DNA of 64,000 nucleotides from NCBI RefSeq assembly GCF_900067135.1, contig NZ_FJUR01000002.1, forward strand, positions 609,501-673,500. The letters are read 5' to 3'. A program made the translations under genes and the position numbers. The DNA is from Rhizobium sp. 9140 (GTDB lineage Bacteria > Pseudomonadota > Alphaproteobacteria > Rhizobiales > Rhizobiaceae). Positions within the stretch are counted from its first letter, which is position 1. Every line of letters starts with the position of its first letter. Positions 25,013 to 33,917 of the stretch are shown here, one piece after another. The notes beneath the pieces are model-generated. The model had not been told where the DNA came from, made no database searches, and saw only the letters and a list, made by a program, of their open reading frames with translations.

Positions 25013-26074
25013 CTACTCTTGCTCGATACGCGGGCGGGCCATGCTTTCCCGCAGGATCAGCTTGCTCGGAATGACCTTACGTCGTTCAATCGACGTCTCC
25101 GCGCCTTCGATGCAGGTGAGCAGCAGCGCTACCGCGGCTTCGCCCATTTCGGTGACGGGCTGCTCGATCGTAGAAAGCGGTGGCGAGCAGAATTCGCAGA
25201 CGGGCGAACCGTCGAAGGAGACGATCGAGAGATCGCCCGGAATCCTGAAGCCCAAACCCTGCACCCGGCTCATGAAGGAGATGGCCATGTCGTCACTGGT
25301 CGCGATGACGGCCGTCGGTTTCTCGGCAAGCTCGACGAAATCTTTCACAGCTTCCAGACCGATCTGAAAGCCCTGCTGATAGTCCAGGTTTCCACCGGAG
25401 CGGACGACCGCATTCTCAGGCATCCCGGCCGCGTCGAGTGCCTTGAGGACACCCCCGAAGCGCTCGACATCATGATAACTCCCCTCAGGTCTGGCGAGAT
25501 ACAGAAACCGCTTGTGACCCAGCCCGATCAGTTCAGCTGTCACGTCTCTCACCGCCTCGTGGTCATTGGTTACGACGCTCGGCAGACCGGCATCGCTCAT
25601 ATCGAGGAGCATAGACACGATCGGCAGGCCGGCGCTTGCGAGCGACCGGCCATCCACTTCGGGCGATTTGGACGACAGAATGATCGCCCCGCGGACCGCA
25701 CCGCCGAAGGGCAGATCGAGGATGTGTCGTTCGGAACCCGCGCCACGGTCAAGGTTTGCAATCATGAGATTGTAACCGCTCTGGATAAGCGCCTTGTTGA
25801 TGCTCTGCAATATCTGTGGAATGACCTGTGAGGCGCCATAATAGAGCGAGCCCGGCAGGACGATCATAATGGTGTTGGACTTGCCGATACGGAGACCGCG
25901 CGCCATGGCGTTCGGCGGATAGCCCAGCTGCCTGGCGGCGGCATCGATCTTGGCATGCGTCTTCTCGTTCACCCGCCCGGGATTGGCGAGTGCACGGCTG
26001 ACGGTCGAGATAGCGACCCCGGCAAGCTTCGCCACCTCGGACATCAGTGTGCCAGCCGGCTCCTCTCCGATCAT
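25013..26074 (-). CDS. LacI-family transcriptional repressor
   Basis: 353-aa sugar-responsive repressor. The N-terminal HTH (MSEVAKLAGVAISTVSRALANPGRVNEKT, about residues 11-40) with hinge helix AMARGLR is followed by a periplasmic-binding-protein-like effector domain. The start at ATG 26074 gives ten residues before the HTH; Met11 is an alternative. It is divergent from the broken epimerase gene at 26.2 kb, and the dyad at 26149-26160 is a typical LacI operator. Its original sugar pathway appears to have been lost to deletion. Confidence 0.92.
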   Translation of the reverse strand: MIGEEPAGTLMSEVAKLAGVAISTVSRALANPGRVNEKTHAKIDAAARQLGYPPNAMARGLRIGKSNTIMIVLPGSLYYGASQVIPQILQSINKALIQSGYNLMIANLDRGAGSERHILDLPFGGAVRGAIILSSKSPEVDGRSLASAGLPIVSMLLDMSDAGLPSVVTNDHEAVRDVTAELIGLGHKRFLYLARPEGSYHDVERFGGVLKALDAAGMPENAVVRSGGNLDYQQGFQIGLEAVKDFVELAEKPTAVIATSDDMAISFMSRVQGLGFRIPGDLSIVSFDGSPVCEFCSPPLSTIEQPVTEMGEAAVALLLTCIEGAETSIERRKVIPSKLILRESMARPRIEQE

Positions 26075-26148
26075 AGCTCTGTTTCTATTGACTTTTCCTC
26101 ACTCCACCCAGCGAACTGCATGACATTTCCCAACCGGAATCCAGTATA

Positions 26149-26160
26149 GCAAACGTTTGC
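26149..26160. promoter_or_regulatory. LacI-type operator GCAAACGTTTGC
   Basis: Perfect 12-bp palindrome with the central CG of LacI/GalR-family operators, 75 bp before the LacI start codon and 85 bp before the epimerase remnant's ATG at 26245. Probably autoregulatory and controlling the divergent operon. Confidence 0.75.
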
Positions 26161-26244
26161 CATTTAAAGGGCGTTTACATTTTATGGCTGCTGATGCGAG
26201 CGACGATCTCGCCAGCCAGAAGCCGTGTCGAGAGAGGACTGGCA

Positions 26245-27044
26245 ATGGCGACTGCAGAAAGACTCCGCTTCGGCGTCGATCTCGTGACCTTCTTTGATCC
26301 GGGCTTCTGGAACGACGAAACCTGTGACGACATTACCAAGCACGCACGCAGCGAACCGCGCGCCTTTGGAACAAGATTCTCGACAGCGCCCAGGCTTCCG
26401 GCGTAACCGGCGTCGAGCTGACATTCTCCCCCTTCAACTGGCAGGACGCCGTTCAGACCTTCGGTTCTGTCGAAGCCTTCGCCGGAGAACTTTCCAAACG
26501 AAACCTGACGCTCTGCAGCGGCTTTTTTGCGGAACTGGAAGCCGCCGGCAATTTTACCGAGGCTGGCGCGCAGGATGCGATCGTCGCCAAGGCGGAGAAA
26601 TATGCCGATTTTCTCAAGGCGTGCGGCAGCGACATCATGGTCATCGGCGCGCCATTGCGTCAGACGCTCGGCGCTGAGCCCGTTCAATTCCATGACTTCG
26701 ACCGCGCCAAGGTCATCGCCGATTTTCTCAATCGGCTCGGGGCAACCCTCTACGCCCGCGGCGTGCGGCTGGCTCTGCACACTGACGCGCATTCGATTTT
26801 GGAGGAGACGCGCGGCATGTATGCCGAACAGTCCCGCACGCTCGTGCTTCTGCTTGCCGATGCGCTTCCGGCGAACGTCGAGGCGAAATACGACCTGGCA
26901 AGTGCGATTTTTGCCACTCTGATCGGGACGCTCCAGCTGGCGCGCGCGGTCGATAGTGAGACCTCGGACCGTATTTTGCAGGCCGGAAAGAACGCCATAC
27001 ACGCCTTGGCCGGCCTTCCACACGCACCGGCGTCCTCATCTTGA
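26245..27044 (+). pseudogene. Chimeric remnant: sugar isomerase/epimerase head joined to TetR tail
   Basis: Starts at ATG 26245 behind GAGAGAGGA. Residues RFGVDLVTFFDPGFW to ITKHARSEPRAF read as the start of a xylose-isomerase-like TIM-barrel protein. At about 26366 the frame breaks by one base, and NKILDSAQASGVTGVELTFSP continues the same protein in the next frame. Near 26795, after LHTDAHSI, the sequence changes to the C-terminal domain of a TetR/AcrR regulator (MYAEQSRTLVLLLADALP .. FATLIGTLQLARAVDSETSDRILQA) in frame. The rest of both genes is missing. The TetR part probably once controlled the oxidoreductase that follows. Likely non-functional. Confidence 0.75.
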
Positions 27045-27053
27045 AACACACAC

Positions 27054-27092
27054 GGGCGGTTGTCATGCCGTCGAATGACGGCATGATCGCCC
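27054..27092 (+). terminator. Strong hairpin after the chimeric remnant
   Basis: Perfect 10-bp stem TCATGCCGTC / GACGGCATGA (27063-27072, 27077-27086) with a GAAT tetraloop, extended beyond a small bulge by GGGCG / CGCCC (27054-27058, 27088-27092). No T-run follows. It lies right after the TetR-type tail, so it is probably the old terminator of that gene. Confidence 0.65.
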
Positions 27093-27172
27093 TCGACCCA
27101 TCGTGAACCTTTGCAGCTGCGCGGCGACATCGAAACCTTGCCGGCAGCGAACCAACAGACCGGAGATGTCCA

Positions 27173-28174
27173 GTGAAAGCCTTTGTCGTCGAGAAGTACA
27201 AGAAGAACGGCCCGCTGCGCCTTGCCGAACGGCCGGAACCGCAGGTTGAAAACGGCGACGTTCTCGTGCGCATCCATGCCACATCCGTCAATCCGCTCGA
27301 TTCCAAGCTCAGGGACGGCGCCTTCAAGATCTTCCTGCCGTATCGTCCGCCCTTCGTGCTTGGCCATGACGTCGCCGGGACCGTCGTCAAGGTCGGCTCA
27401 AGCGTCAGCCGCGTCAAGGTCGGCGACGAGATCTATGCCCGGCCGCGCGATCACCGCATCGGCACGTTCGCCGAATTCATCGCCATCCATCAGGACGATG
27501 TCGCGCTCAAACCCCGCACGCTGACGATGGAAGACGCCTCGTCCATCCCGCTGGTCGCGCTGACGGCGTGGCAGGCCCTGGTCGATGTCGCCAAGGTGAA
27601 GCCCGGCCAGAAGGTCTTCATTCAGGCGGGCTCGGGCGGCGTCGGCACGATCGCGATCCAGCTTGCCAAGCATCTCGGCGCGACGGTCGCCACGACCACG
27701 AGTGCCAAAAACGCCGCTCTCGTCAAAAGCCTCGGCGCGGATGTGGTCATCGACTACAAGAGCCAGGACTTCGAAAAGGTCCTCTCCGGCTACGATGTCG
27801 TCCTGAACAGCCAGGATGCAAAGACGCTTGCCAAATCCCTGACCGTCCTGAAGCCGGGCGGCCACCTCATCTCCATTTCTGGCCCGCCGGACCCGGCCTT
27901 TGCCGACGCTCTCGGCGTGAACCCGCTGCTCAAGCTCGTCATTCGCCTGCTCAGCCGCAGCGCACGCAGCAAAGCAAAGAGCCTGGGCCTGCGCTACTCC
28001 TTCCTGTTCATGCGCGCCGATGGGCGGCAACTGGAAGAGATCGCCGGGTTGATCGATAGCGGCGCAATCCGTCCTGTGGTGGACAGGATATTCCCCTTCA
28101 ACCAGACGCCCGAGGCGCTGGCCTATGTCGAGACGGGGCGCTCCAAGGGCAAGGTCGTCATCAAGGTGGAATAA
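27173..28174 (+). CDS. NADP-dependent zinc-type alcohol dehydrogenase-like oxidoreductase
   Basis: 333-aa MDR-superfamily reductase, quinone-oxidoreductase branch. The GroES-like N-terminal domain (VNPLDSKLRDGAFK, FVLGHDVAGTVVKVG) is followed by a Rossmann domain with VFIQAGSGGVGTIAIQLAKHLGA. Zinc-binding Cys/His residues of true ADHs are absent, as in quinone and enone reductases. GTG start at 27173 with GGAG upstream; the protein then starts KAFVVEKYKK as homologues do. Follows a TetR remnant, so its regulation may be lost. Confidence 0.9.
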   Translation: MKAFVVEKYKKNGPLRLAERPEPQVENGDVLVRIHATSVNPLDSKLRDGAFKIFLPYRPPFVLGHDVAGTVVKVGSSVSRVKVGDEIYARPRDHRIGTFAEFIAIHQDDVALKPRTLTMEDASSIPLVALTAWQALVDVAKVKPGQKVFIQAGSGGVGTIAIQLAKHLGATVATTTSAKNAALVKSLGADVVIDYKSQDFEKVLSGYDVVLNSQDAKTLAKSLTVLKPGGHLISISGPPDPAFADALGVNPLLKLVIRLLSRSARSKAKSLGLRYSFLFMRADGRQLEEIAGLIDSGAIRPVVDRIFPFNQTPEALAYVETGRSKGKVVIKVE

Positions 28175-28754
28175 GAACAGTGGGTGGCATTTGAAAGACT
28201 GCCCCGCCGAACCAAGCGTCGCCCAGACAAACGATGCCCGGCTTCGGCGGAAAACCCTCGATCTCGTTCGGGCTGTCGTCAGCTCGAATTCCACGAACGA
28301 GGACGACCGTCTGCGCGACGCCGCCGAGGAACATGGCTTCGGGTTGATGAGGCCGGAAGCCCTATAACTGCGATATATGCTTCGTCAGGAAAGCAGCCGA
28401 ACGGACGATGCCGCCGTCTCCAACTCCGTCAGCCTTGATTGCCCAAACGGCCCTACCGAACGTGAGTCGCAAGCAGAGACTTCCGCCAGGGAAAAGGCTG
28501 AAACCGGACAATCCCCGCGGCTTTCATGGGGAAGAGCCGGCCTCAACCTGACCGGAGTTTTGCGCGTTCAAACTGCTCTGATCCTTAAAAACTGGAGGGA
28601 AGTTGGGGCTCAGGTCACATAATCTGTGCCCGGAGCTTCTCAGAACACCTCGACTTGACAGGATGTCGGCAGTTCAGCATTCCTGCCTCTCCCCGTGACT
28701 TGCTGATCGTCAGCCGCAAGCCGTGAAAAGCCATTCGACCATGGTTTAACGGCA
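28175..28754. other. 580 nt without a supportable gene
   Basis: Between the oxidoreductase and the allophanate hydrolase stop. Short open frames exist, but none has an RBS or family motifs. One, ending at 28367, has a helical, charged tail (RRKTLDLVRAVVSSNSTNEDDRLRD) that could be the remnant of a protein end, but I cannot name it. No clear hairpin or repeat was seen. Confidence 0.4.
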
Positions 28755-30611
28755 TCACCGCGCAACACCGAAGCTACGCTCGCTGGCTCCGCCTGCCATA
28801 TAGTTGCGCCAACCACCCCAATCACTAATGTCCGGCTGCCCTGTGGTTGCAGCTGCCTCGCACAAGAATCCGGTGACCGTCGAACCATCGGCGAGGGAAA
28901 GCTTGCCGACACCGAGCGGTGCAGGAATGCGTCCGATGAAATCTCCAAATCCGGATAGCGGAAGCGCCCAGACCTCGACGGCAACGGATACACCATCATT
29001 GGCGACGCGGATAAGGCCAGGTTTTGGCGGCACCGTGCCCATCAGGGCAAACAGGCGGTAGTCCCGCGTGGTAACGGCTGTACGCCGGAAGATACCGCCG
29101 CGCTCCTTCACTTCACCGTTGAGCGGCATGCCGGAGAGATGTGCGCCGACAACGGCAATCTCCCGATAATCCTCCGGCAATGCCGGCTCCTCGGCATGCG
29201 GATAGGGGTTTGCAAATTTCGCAAGAGTGAGGCCGGTTGCCTTGTGGAAGGCGGCTGCGATCCCGGCGGCGCGCGCTTCCTCGAACCCGGGCGCAAGGAA
29301 GGTAACGCCCAGCGGCAGACCATCCTTGCGAAAGCCATTTGGCACGGCAATGCCGCACAGGCCCATCAGATTGACGAAGTTGGTATAAATGCCAAGGTTG
29401 CTGTTAAGCTGGATCGGGTTCGCGGCGATCTCGTCCTTCGTATAGATCGTCGGCGTTGTCGGCACCATCATCACGGCAATATCCTGCCAGACGGCGCGCG
29501 TGTCGCGTTTAAGTTCGGCGATGCGATGAATGGCCGCGAAGGTGTCGCGTGCGGAAAAATTGCCGGAGCGCGACAGGATCTGTCGTGTCACGGGGTGGAT
29601 CGCCTCGCCATAGGTGGCGAGCACGCTGTCAAGGCTCAGCGCGCGCTCGGATATCCATGGTCCCTCATAAAGAATGCGTTGCGTCTCCTCGAACGGCGTA
29701 AAGTCGATCTCGACCTTTTCGCCGCCCATGGCGATCAGCCGCGCGATGGCTTCGTTGAACAGACGTTCGGCTTCCGCATCACCGAAGAAACGGAGTGCCG
29801 CACCGGCAGGCACGCCGAAGCGGAAATGCGGTGGCGGAGCGACAGGGGTCAGCGGCACCGCGTCGGCTTCCGGCTTGGAGAACGGGTAGGATGGATCGTA
29901 GCCTGCGATGAGATCCAGAACCTTCATCCCGTCTTCGACCGTCAACGAAAAGACCGACAGCGTCTCGATGGTCTTGACGCAACCGCCGCCGGAGACGCAG
30001 GCATTGCTGACAAGCCCCGGCGTCGGCTTGATACCGACGATATTGTTGAAGCCGGCCGGGACGCGGCCGGAGCCAGCGGCATCGTTGGCGATCGAAAAGC
30101 TGCAAAGCCCGGCGGCAACGGAGACGCCGGAGCCGGAGCTGGAACCGCCGGAGATGAAACGGTCGTCGAAAACCGAGGAGCAAGCACCGTAAGGCGAGCG
30201 CATGCCGACGAGACCGATCCCGAACTGGTCCATGTTGGTCTTGCCGATCAGGAGCGCGCCGGCATCGAAGATCCGGTCGAGCGCCTGGCCGCTGGAGGTG
30301 GCGACATAGGCGCCTTCCTTCAGGGCATTGGTGGTCGGCAGGCCGACGATGTCGTTGCAGTCCTTCACCGAGAAAGGAATGCCCCACAGCGGACGTTCGT
30401 CATATCCCCGCGCTTCCAGCTCTCTGGCAGCGGCAAGCGCCTTCTCGCGCGAAACGAGGTGAATCCAGACATGGTCTTCGCCGCGGGCGGCGATGCGATC
30501 GTAGATGGCATTGATCACGCGGGTCGGCGTCAACGCGCCGCTGGCGTAACCCTTCGTCAGTGCAGTGAGATCGAGGCTACCGGTAGCATCGGACCAAGGC
30601 ATTGCGGACAT
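28755..30611 (-). CDS. atzF: Allophanate hydrolase (AtzF)
   Basis: 618-aa amidase-signature enzyme that hydrolyses allophanate to ammonium and CO2, the last step of biuret and cyanurate nitrogen recovery. The catalytic Ser-cisSer-Lys triad is visible as K83 (SVKDCND), S158 in GGSSSGSG and S181 in NDAAGSGRVPAG. The C-terminal AtzF-specific domain (about 460-618) contains VVGAHLSGMPLNGEVKERGG and LSLADGSTVTGFLCEA. Start ATG 30611 has AGGAG 7 nt upstream. It is the last gene of the seven-gene operon with biuret hydrolase, which makes the substrate. Length matches AtzF (about 600 aa). Confidence 0.94.
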   Translation of the reverse strand: MSAMPWSDATGSLDLTALTKGYASGALTPTRVINAIYDRIAARGEDHVWIHLVSREKALAAARELEARGYDERPLWGIPFSVKDCNDIVGLPTTNALKEGAYVATSSGQALDRIFDAGALLIGKTNMDQFGIGLVGMRSPYGACSSVFDDRFISGGSSSGSGVSVAAGLCSFSIANDAAGSGRVPAGFNNIVGIKPTPGLVSNACVSGGGCVKTIETLSVFSLTVEDGMKVLDLIAGYDPSYPFSKPEADAVPLTPVAPPPHFRFGVPAGAALRFFGDAEAERLFNEAIARLIAMGGEKVEIDFTPFEETQRILYEGPWISERALSLDSVLATYGEAIHPVTRQILSRSGNFSARDTFAAIHRIAELKRDTRAVWQDIAVMMVPTTPTIYTKDEIAANPIQLNSNLGIYTNFVNLMGLCGIAVPNGFRKDGLPLGVTFLAPGFEEARAAGIAAAFHKATGLTLAKFANPYPHAEEPALPEDYREIAVVGAHLSGMPLNGEVKERGGIFRRTAVTTRDYRLFALMGTVPPKPGLIRVANDGVSVAVEVWALPLSGFGDFIGRIPAPLGVGKLSLADGSTVTGFLCEAAATTGQPDISDWGGWRNYMAGGASERSFGVAR

Positions 30612-30621
30612 GATTGTGCTC

Positions 30622-31257
30622 CTAAAACGTGCTGAGTGCCGAATGAATGTCGGCTGACATGGCGACGGTGCCGAAGAGACCGTTGCCGAAGGTCGTGATA
30701 CGAAGCTGGGCCTCGTGACGCGCCTGGGACGTCCCTTTGCAAGCATCCGCAACGGCGAGACATTCGAAACCCATGTCGTTCGCCGCGCGCTGGGTCGCAT
30801 GCACGAGACCTTCCGTGGGCAGCCCCGTGACGAGAAGATTGCGGATGCCACGTTGGCGCAACGTTTCTTCAAGGCCCGTGCGGAAGAAGGCATTGTCCCC
30901 GGCGCAATCGACAAGAATGGCCTCCGACGGGAGCCCGATGCGCGCGCTCAGCGCCCAGCCGGCGCTGTCGCGTTCGGGAATGGGGTCGCCGAGACGGCGC
31001 CTGCGAGCGGCGATCGGACGTTCCTCGGGGCCGTAGCCACGACGGGCGGCGACGATCGTCAGGCCCGCAGCGGAGGTGGCCTCGAGCAGGCCCAGTGCTA
31101 CGGAGAGCTCGGCTTCCGCGTCCAGCATATCGACCGGCGCCTGTTGAAAGCCCAGCAGCAACAATGCGGTATCTTTGGCCGACCATGTGCCATCGAAGGG
31201 CCAGGAATATGGTCTGGCCGGGATCGGGTCGAAACGTGTCGTGCTCACATCAACCAT
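30622..31257 (-). CDS. Isochorismatase-fold protein lacking the catalytic triad (biuret hydrolase paralogue)
   Basis: 211-aa member of the isochorismatase-like hydrolase family, with an N-terminal RPYSWPFDGTWSAKDTALLL segment like biuret hydrolases. Aligned to its neighbour, all three catalytic residues are replaced: Asp by Gly36 (LLLLGFQQ), Lys by Cys118 (LVDCAGDNAFF) and the nucleophile Cys by Leu151 (GLPTEGLVHAT). The open frame is intact, with start ATG 31257 overlapping the biuH stop by 8 nt, so this is not simple decay. It may be a regulatory or structural subunit, or a binding protein for biuret or allophanate; that is inference. Confidence 0.82.
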   Translation of the reverse strand: MVDVSTTRFDPIPARPYSWPFDGTWSAKDTALLLLGFQQAPVDMLDAEAELSVALGLLEATSAAGLTIVAARRGYGPEERPIAARRRRLGDPIPERDSAGWALSARIGLPSEAILVDCAGDNAFFRTGLEETLRQRGIRNLLVTGLPTEGLVHATQRAANDMGFECLAVADACKGTSQARHEAQLRITTFGNGLFGTVAMSADIHSALSTF

Positions 31258-31936
31258 CGGCCTTCTCCAGCATATCGCGAAACGCCACGCGGTTGGAGAC
31301 ACCGCCCCATCGCCCGCCGTAAGCCTTCAGGATTTCAAGGGTCGCCGCGTGGTTGGGACCCTCAACGGCCGCCGTGCAATCTTCGAGCAGGACGCATTCG
31401 ATGCCGTGTTCGTAAGCATCGCGAACGGTCGACTGGACGCAGCAATCGGACGTCACCCCGGCGACCACCAGCCGGGAGATGCCCCGGTTCTCCAGTTCCG
31501 CAGCAAGGTCCGTACGGTGGAAGGACGATTTTCCAGGCTTGTTGATGATGCATTCGCCCGGTTGTGGCGCGAGTTCCGGGATGATCTGCCAGCCGGGTTC
31601 GTCGTGAACAAGAATGCGCCCGTTCCTGCCGCTGTCGCCAATGCCAAGACCGTGTACGCGCGTGCGCCATTGCTTGTTGGCATTCAGATCGGACAGATCG
31701 CCCACATGGCCCTCGCGCGTATGAATGACGGCGATGCCGGCGGCGCGTGCAGCCTCCAGCGCTTCGCCGATCGGGCCGATCACCGCGCGGGTATTGGAAA
31801 CATCTTCCCCAAGCTGGTCGATCCAGCCTCCGGGGGCGCAGAAATCGATCTGCATGTCGATAATGATCAGCGCCATACGCGCCTTGTCGCTCGGACCACC
31901 GAGCGGCCAGAAATCCCCGTTCTCCATCGTGCTCAT
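31250..31936 (-). CDS. biuH: Biuret hydrolase, isochorismatase-like cysteine hydrolase
   Basis: 228-aa cytoplasmic amidohydrolase converting biuret to allophanate and ammonia. The catalytic triad is present: D27 (LIIIDMQIDF), K133 (INKPGKSSF) and C166 (VTSDCCVQST). HTREGHVGDLSDLNANKQWR, GDSGRNGRIL and EPGWQIIPEL closely resemble the characterised rhizobial BiuH, which separates it from ureidoacrylate and nicotinamide hydrolases. The start ATG overlaps the ATPase stop (ATGA). The product feeds AtzF, two genes downstream. Confidence 0.85.
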   Translation of the reverse strand: MSTMENGDFWPLGGPSDKARMALIIIDMQIDFCAPGGWIDQLGEDVSNTRAVIGPIGEALEAARAAGIAVIHTREGHVGDLSDLNANKQWRTRVHGLGIGDSGRNGRILVHDEPGWQIIPELAPQPGECIINKPGKSSFHRTDLAAELENRGISRLVVAGVTSDCCVQSTVRDAYEHGIECVLLEDCTAAVEGPNHAATLEILKAYGGRWGGVSNRVAFRDMLEKADG

Positions 31937-33081
31937 AAGGCTGCTCCGGTTTCCGGATCGAAGAAGAGAACGAGCGACGGGTCGACGGTAAACGCGACCG
32001 CATCGCCGCGCGAGATGCGGTGGCTGCTGTCGACCATTGCCTTCAGCTTGGGCGCGGTCTTCATCAGGTCGCGCTCGTCCTCCACCATGTCGGCGTGACC
32101 GATCGCGATGCCGTGGCCATCCATATGAAGAAGCAGTGTCGCGCCGAGATCTTCGACAAAGCTTGCTTGGGCGGAGAGAATGCCTGTCGAATCCGACTGC
32201 GGCACGATTTTCAGATGTTCCGGTCTGATTCCAAGAATGACCTTCCCGCCGATACGCGGCGACAGGCGGTCGCCGGAAGTGCCGAGCGGCAGGAGGTAAT
32301 CACCGCAAGAGACTGCGGGATGGCCATCCTGCGAGACCACCGCAGCCTCCATGAAGTTGATCGGCGGCGAGCCGATGAAGCTCGCGACAAACATGTTGGC
32401 CGGGTTGTCGTAAAGACGGCGTGGCGTATCCAGCTGCTGGATCGTGCCCTTGTTCATGACGGCGACGCGGTGGCCCATCGTCATAGCCTCCACCTGATCG
32501 TGCGTCACATAGACGGTGGTGACGGCCGTCATCCGCTGCAGACGCGATATCTCCGCCCGCATCTGAGCCCGCAGACGGGCATCGAGGTTGGAGAGCGGCT
32601 CGTCCATCAAAAAGGCGTTCGGGGAGCGGATCAGGGCACGCCCCATCGCAACGCGTTGACGCTGACCGCCGGAGAGCCGCGCCGGCTTCCGGTCCATGAA
32701 CTCCGTCAACTCCAGAAGATCAGCGGTTTCCCGGACTTTCTTCGCAATCACGTCGGCGTTGACGCGGCGCACCCTCAGACCGAAGGCGATGTTTTCGGCG
32801 ACTGTCAGGTGCGGGTAGAGCGCATAGGACTGGAACACCATTGCGATATCCCGGTCTCGTGGCGCCTGATCATTGGCGACGGTCTCGTTGATCCTGAGCG
32901 TGCCGCCGGAAATATCTTCCAGCCCTGCAATCATGCGCAAGGCCGTGGTCTTGCCACAACCCGAAGGCCCCACAAGCACGATGAACTCGCCGTCCTTGAT
33001 CTTCAGATTGAAATTCACGAGGGCGGCGGCCTTGCCGCCGGGATAGGTTTTCGAAACGTTTTCAAACGAAATTTGCGCCAT
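31933..33081 (-). CDS. ABC transporter ATPase, MalK/UgpC type
   Basis: 382-aa ATPase. Walker A GPSGCGKTT, signature LSGGQRQRVAMGRAL, Walker B FLMDEPLSNLD, switch His VYVTHDQVEAMT and a C-terminal TOBE/OB-fold domain from about residue 240 (GIRPEHLKI). This is the usual CUT1 or spermidine-type ATPase that serves the two permeases just upstream. Starts 10 nt after the second permease gene's stop and overlaps biuH by 4 nt, which ties import to biuret hydrolysis. Confidence 0.93.
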   Translation of the reverse strand: MAQISFENVSKTYPGGKAAALVNFNLKIKDGEFIVLVGPSGCGKTTALRMIAGLEDISGGTLRINETVANDQAPRDRDIAMVFQSYALYPHLTVAENIAFGLRVRRVNADVIAKKVRETADLLELTEFMDRKPARLSGGQRQRVAMGRALIRSPNAFLMDEPLSNLDARLRAQMRAEISRLQRMTAVTTVYVTHDQVEAMTMGHRVAVMNKGTIQQLDTPRRLYDNPANMFVASFIGSPPINFMEAAVVSQDGHPAVSCGDYLLPLGTSGDRLSPRIGGKVILGIRPEHLKIVPQSDSTGILSAQASFVEDLGATLLLHMDGHGIAIGHADMVEDERDLMKTAPKLKAMVDSSHRISRGDAVAFTVDPSLVLFFDPETGAAL

Positions 33082-33091
33082 GCTGTCAGTC

Positions 33092-33913
33092 CTACTGTAC
33101 GCCGTTTGTCGCGCCCTGAACGAAATAGCGGTTCATGAACAGCGCCATCAGGACAATCGGGATCGTTGAAAAATGCGCGAGCGCACCGAGCGTGCCCCAG
33201 GTGATATCCTTGGTGCCGTAGGCCGTCAGCAAGGCGACCGATATCGGCTTGGAGTCGAGCGTGGTCAGGAACATGGGATGCAGGAAGTCATTCCACGAGA
33301 ACATCATGCAGAACAGGGCGCAGGCGATGATGCCGGAGCGAACGGCGGGCACCGCGACCTTGAGGAAAGCCCCCATCTGCGTGCAGCCATCGGTGAGGGC
33401 TGCCTCCTCCATGTCCGGCGGCAGGGACTTGAAGTAGGAGAACATCATCCATGTCACGAAAGCGCAGTTGAGCATCGTGTTGAAAACGATGACGGCCCAC
33501 CATGTGCCCAGCAGCCCTACGTCGCGCATCAGCAGATAGAACGGAATCAGCGCCGCAATCGCCGGGATCATGCGGATTGCCAGAAAGAAATAGGCGAACC
33601 CGGCCGAGAAGCGGGACTTCGAGCGCGCCAGCGCATAACCTGCGGGAACGCCGAGGATCAGCGACAACACCGTGGTGCCGATGCTGATCACCAGCGACGA
33701 GCGCACGAGAGAAACCACGTCGAAGATGGCGAAGGCCTGTCGGAACTGGTCGAGCGTGGGCTCGAACAACAGCCGGGGCGGAGCCGAGAAGATCTGGTTC
33801 GATGGCTTGTAGGCCGTGGAAATCAGCCAGAAGACCGGCAGCAGGAAGACGATCGTGATGATGAGGACGGTCGTTCTTTCGAGGATGACGCGACGCGTCG
33901 AAACATTGGCCAT
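33092..33913 (-). CDS. ABC transporter permease, MalG type
   Basis: 273-aa permease with six hydrophobic helices and the EAA loop (EEAALTDGCTQMGAFLKVAVPAVRSGI). Start chosen at ATG 33913, four nucleotides past the stop of the MalF-type gene and with GGAAG upstream. A longer frame from 33940 would overlap that gene by 23 nt. Forms the membrane channel with the MalF-type subunit. Confidence 0.9.
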   Translation of the reverse strand: MANVSTRRVILERTTVLIITIVFLLPVFWLISTAYKPSNQIFSAPPRLLFEPTLDQFRQAFAIFDVVSLVRSSLVISIGTTVLSLILGVPAGYALARSKSRFSAGFAYFFLAIRMIPAIAALIPFYLLMRDVGLLGTWWAVIVFNTMLNCAFVTWMMFSYFKSLPPDMEEAALTDGCTQMGAFLKVAVPAVRSGIIACALFCMMFSWNDFLHPMFLTTLDSKPISVALLTAYGTKDITWGTLGALAHFSTIPIVLMALFMNRYFVQGATNGVQ

Positions 33914-33917
33914 CAGA

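Noticed and set aside
28125..28622. Short frames in the gap after the oxidoreductase
   Set aside because: No RBS, no family motif, composition like shifted frames; listed as empty except for a weak note.
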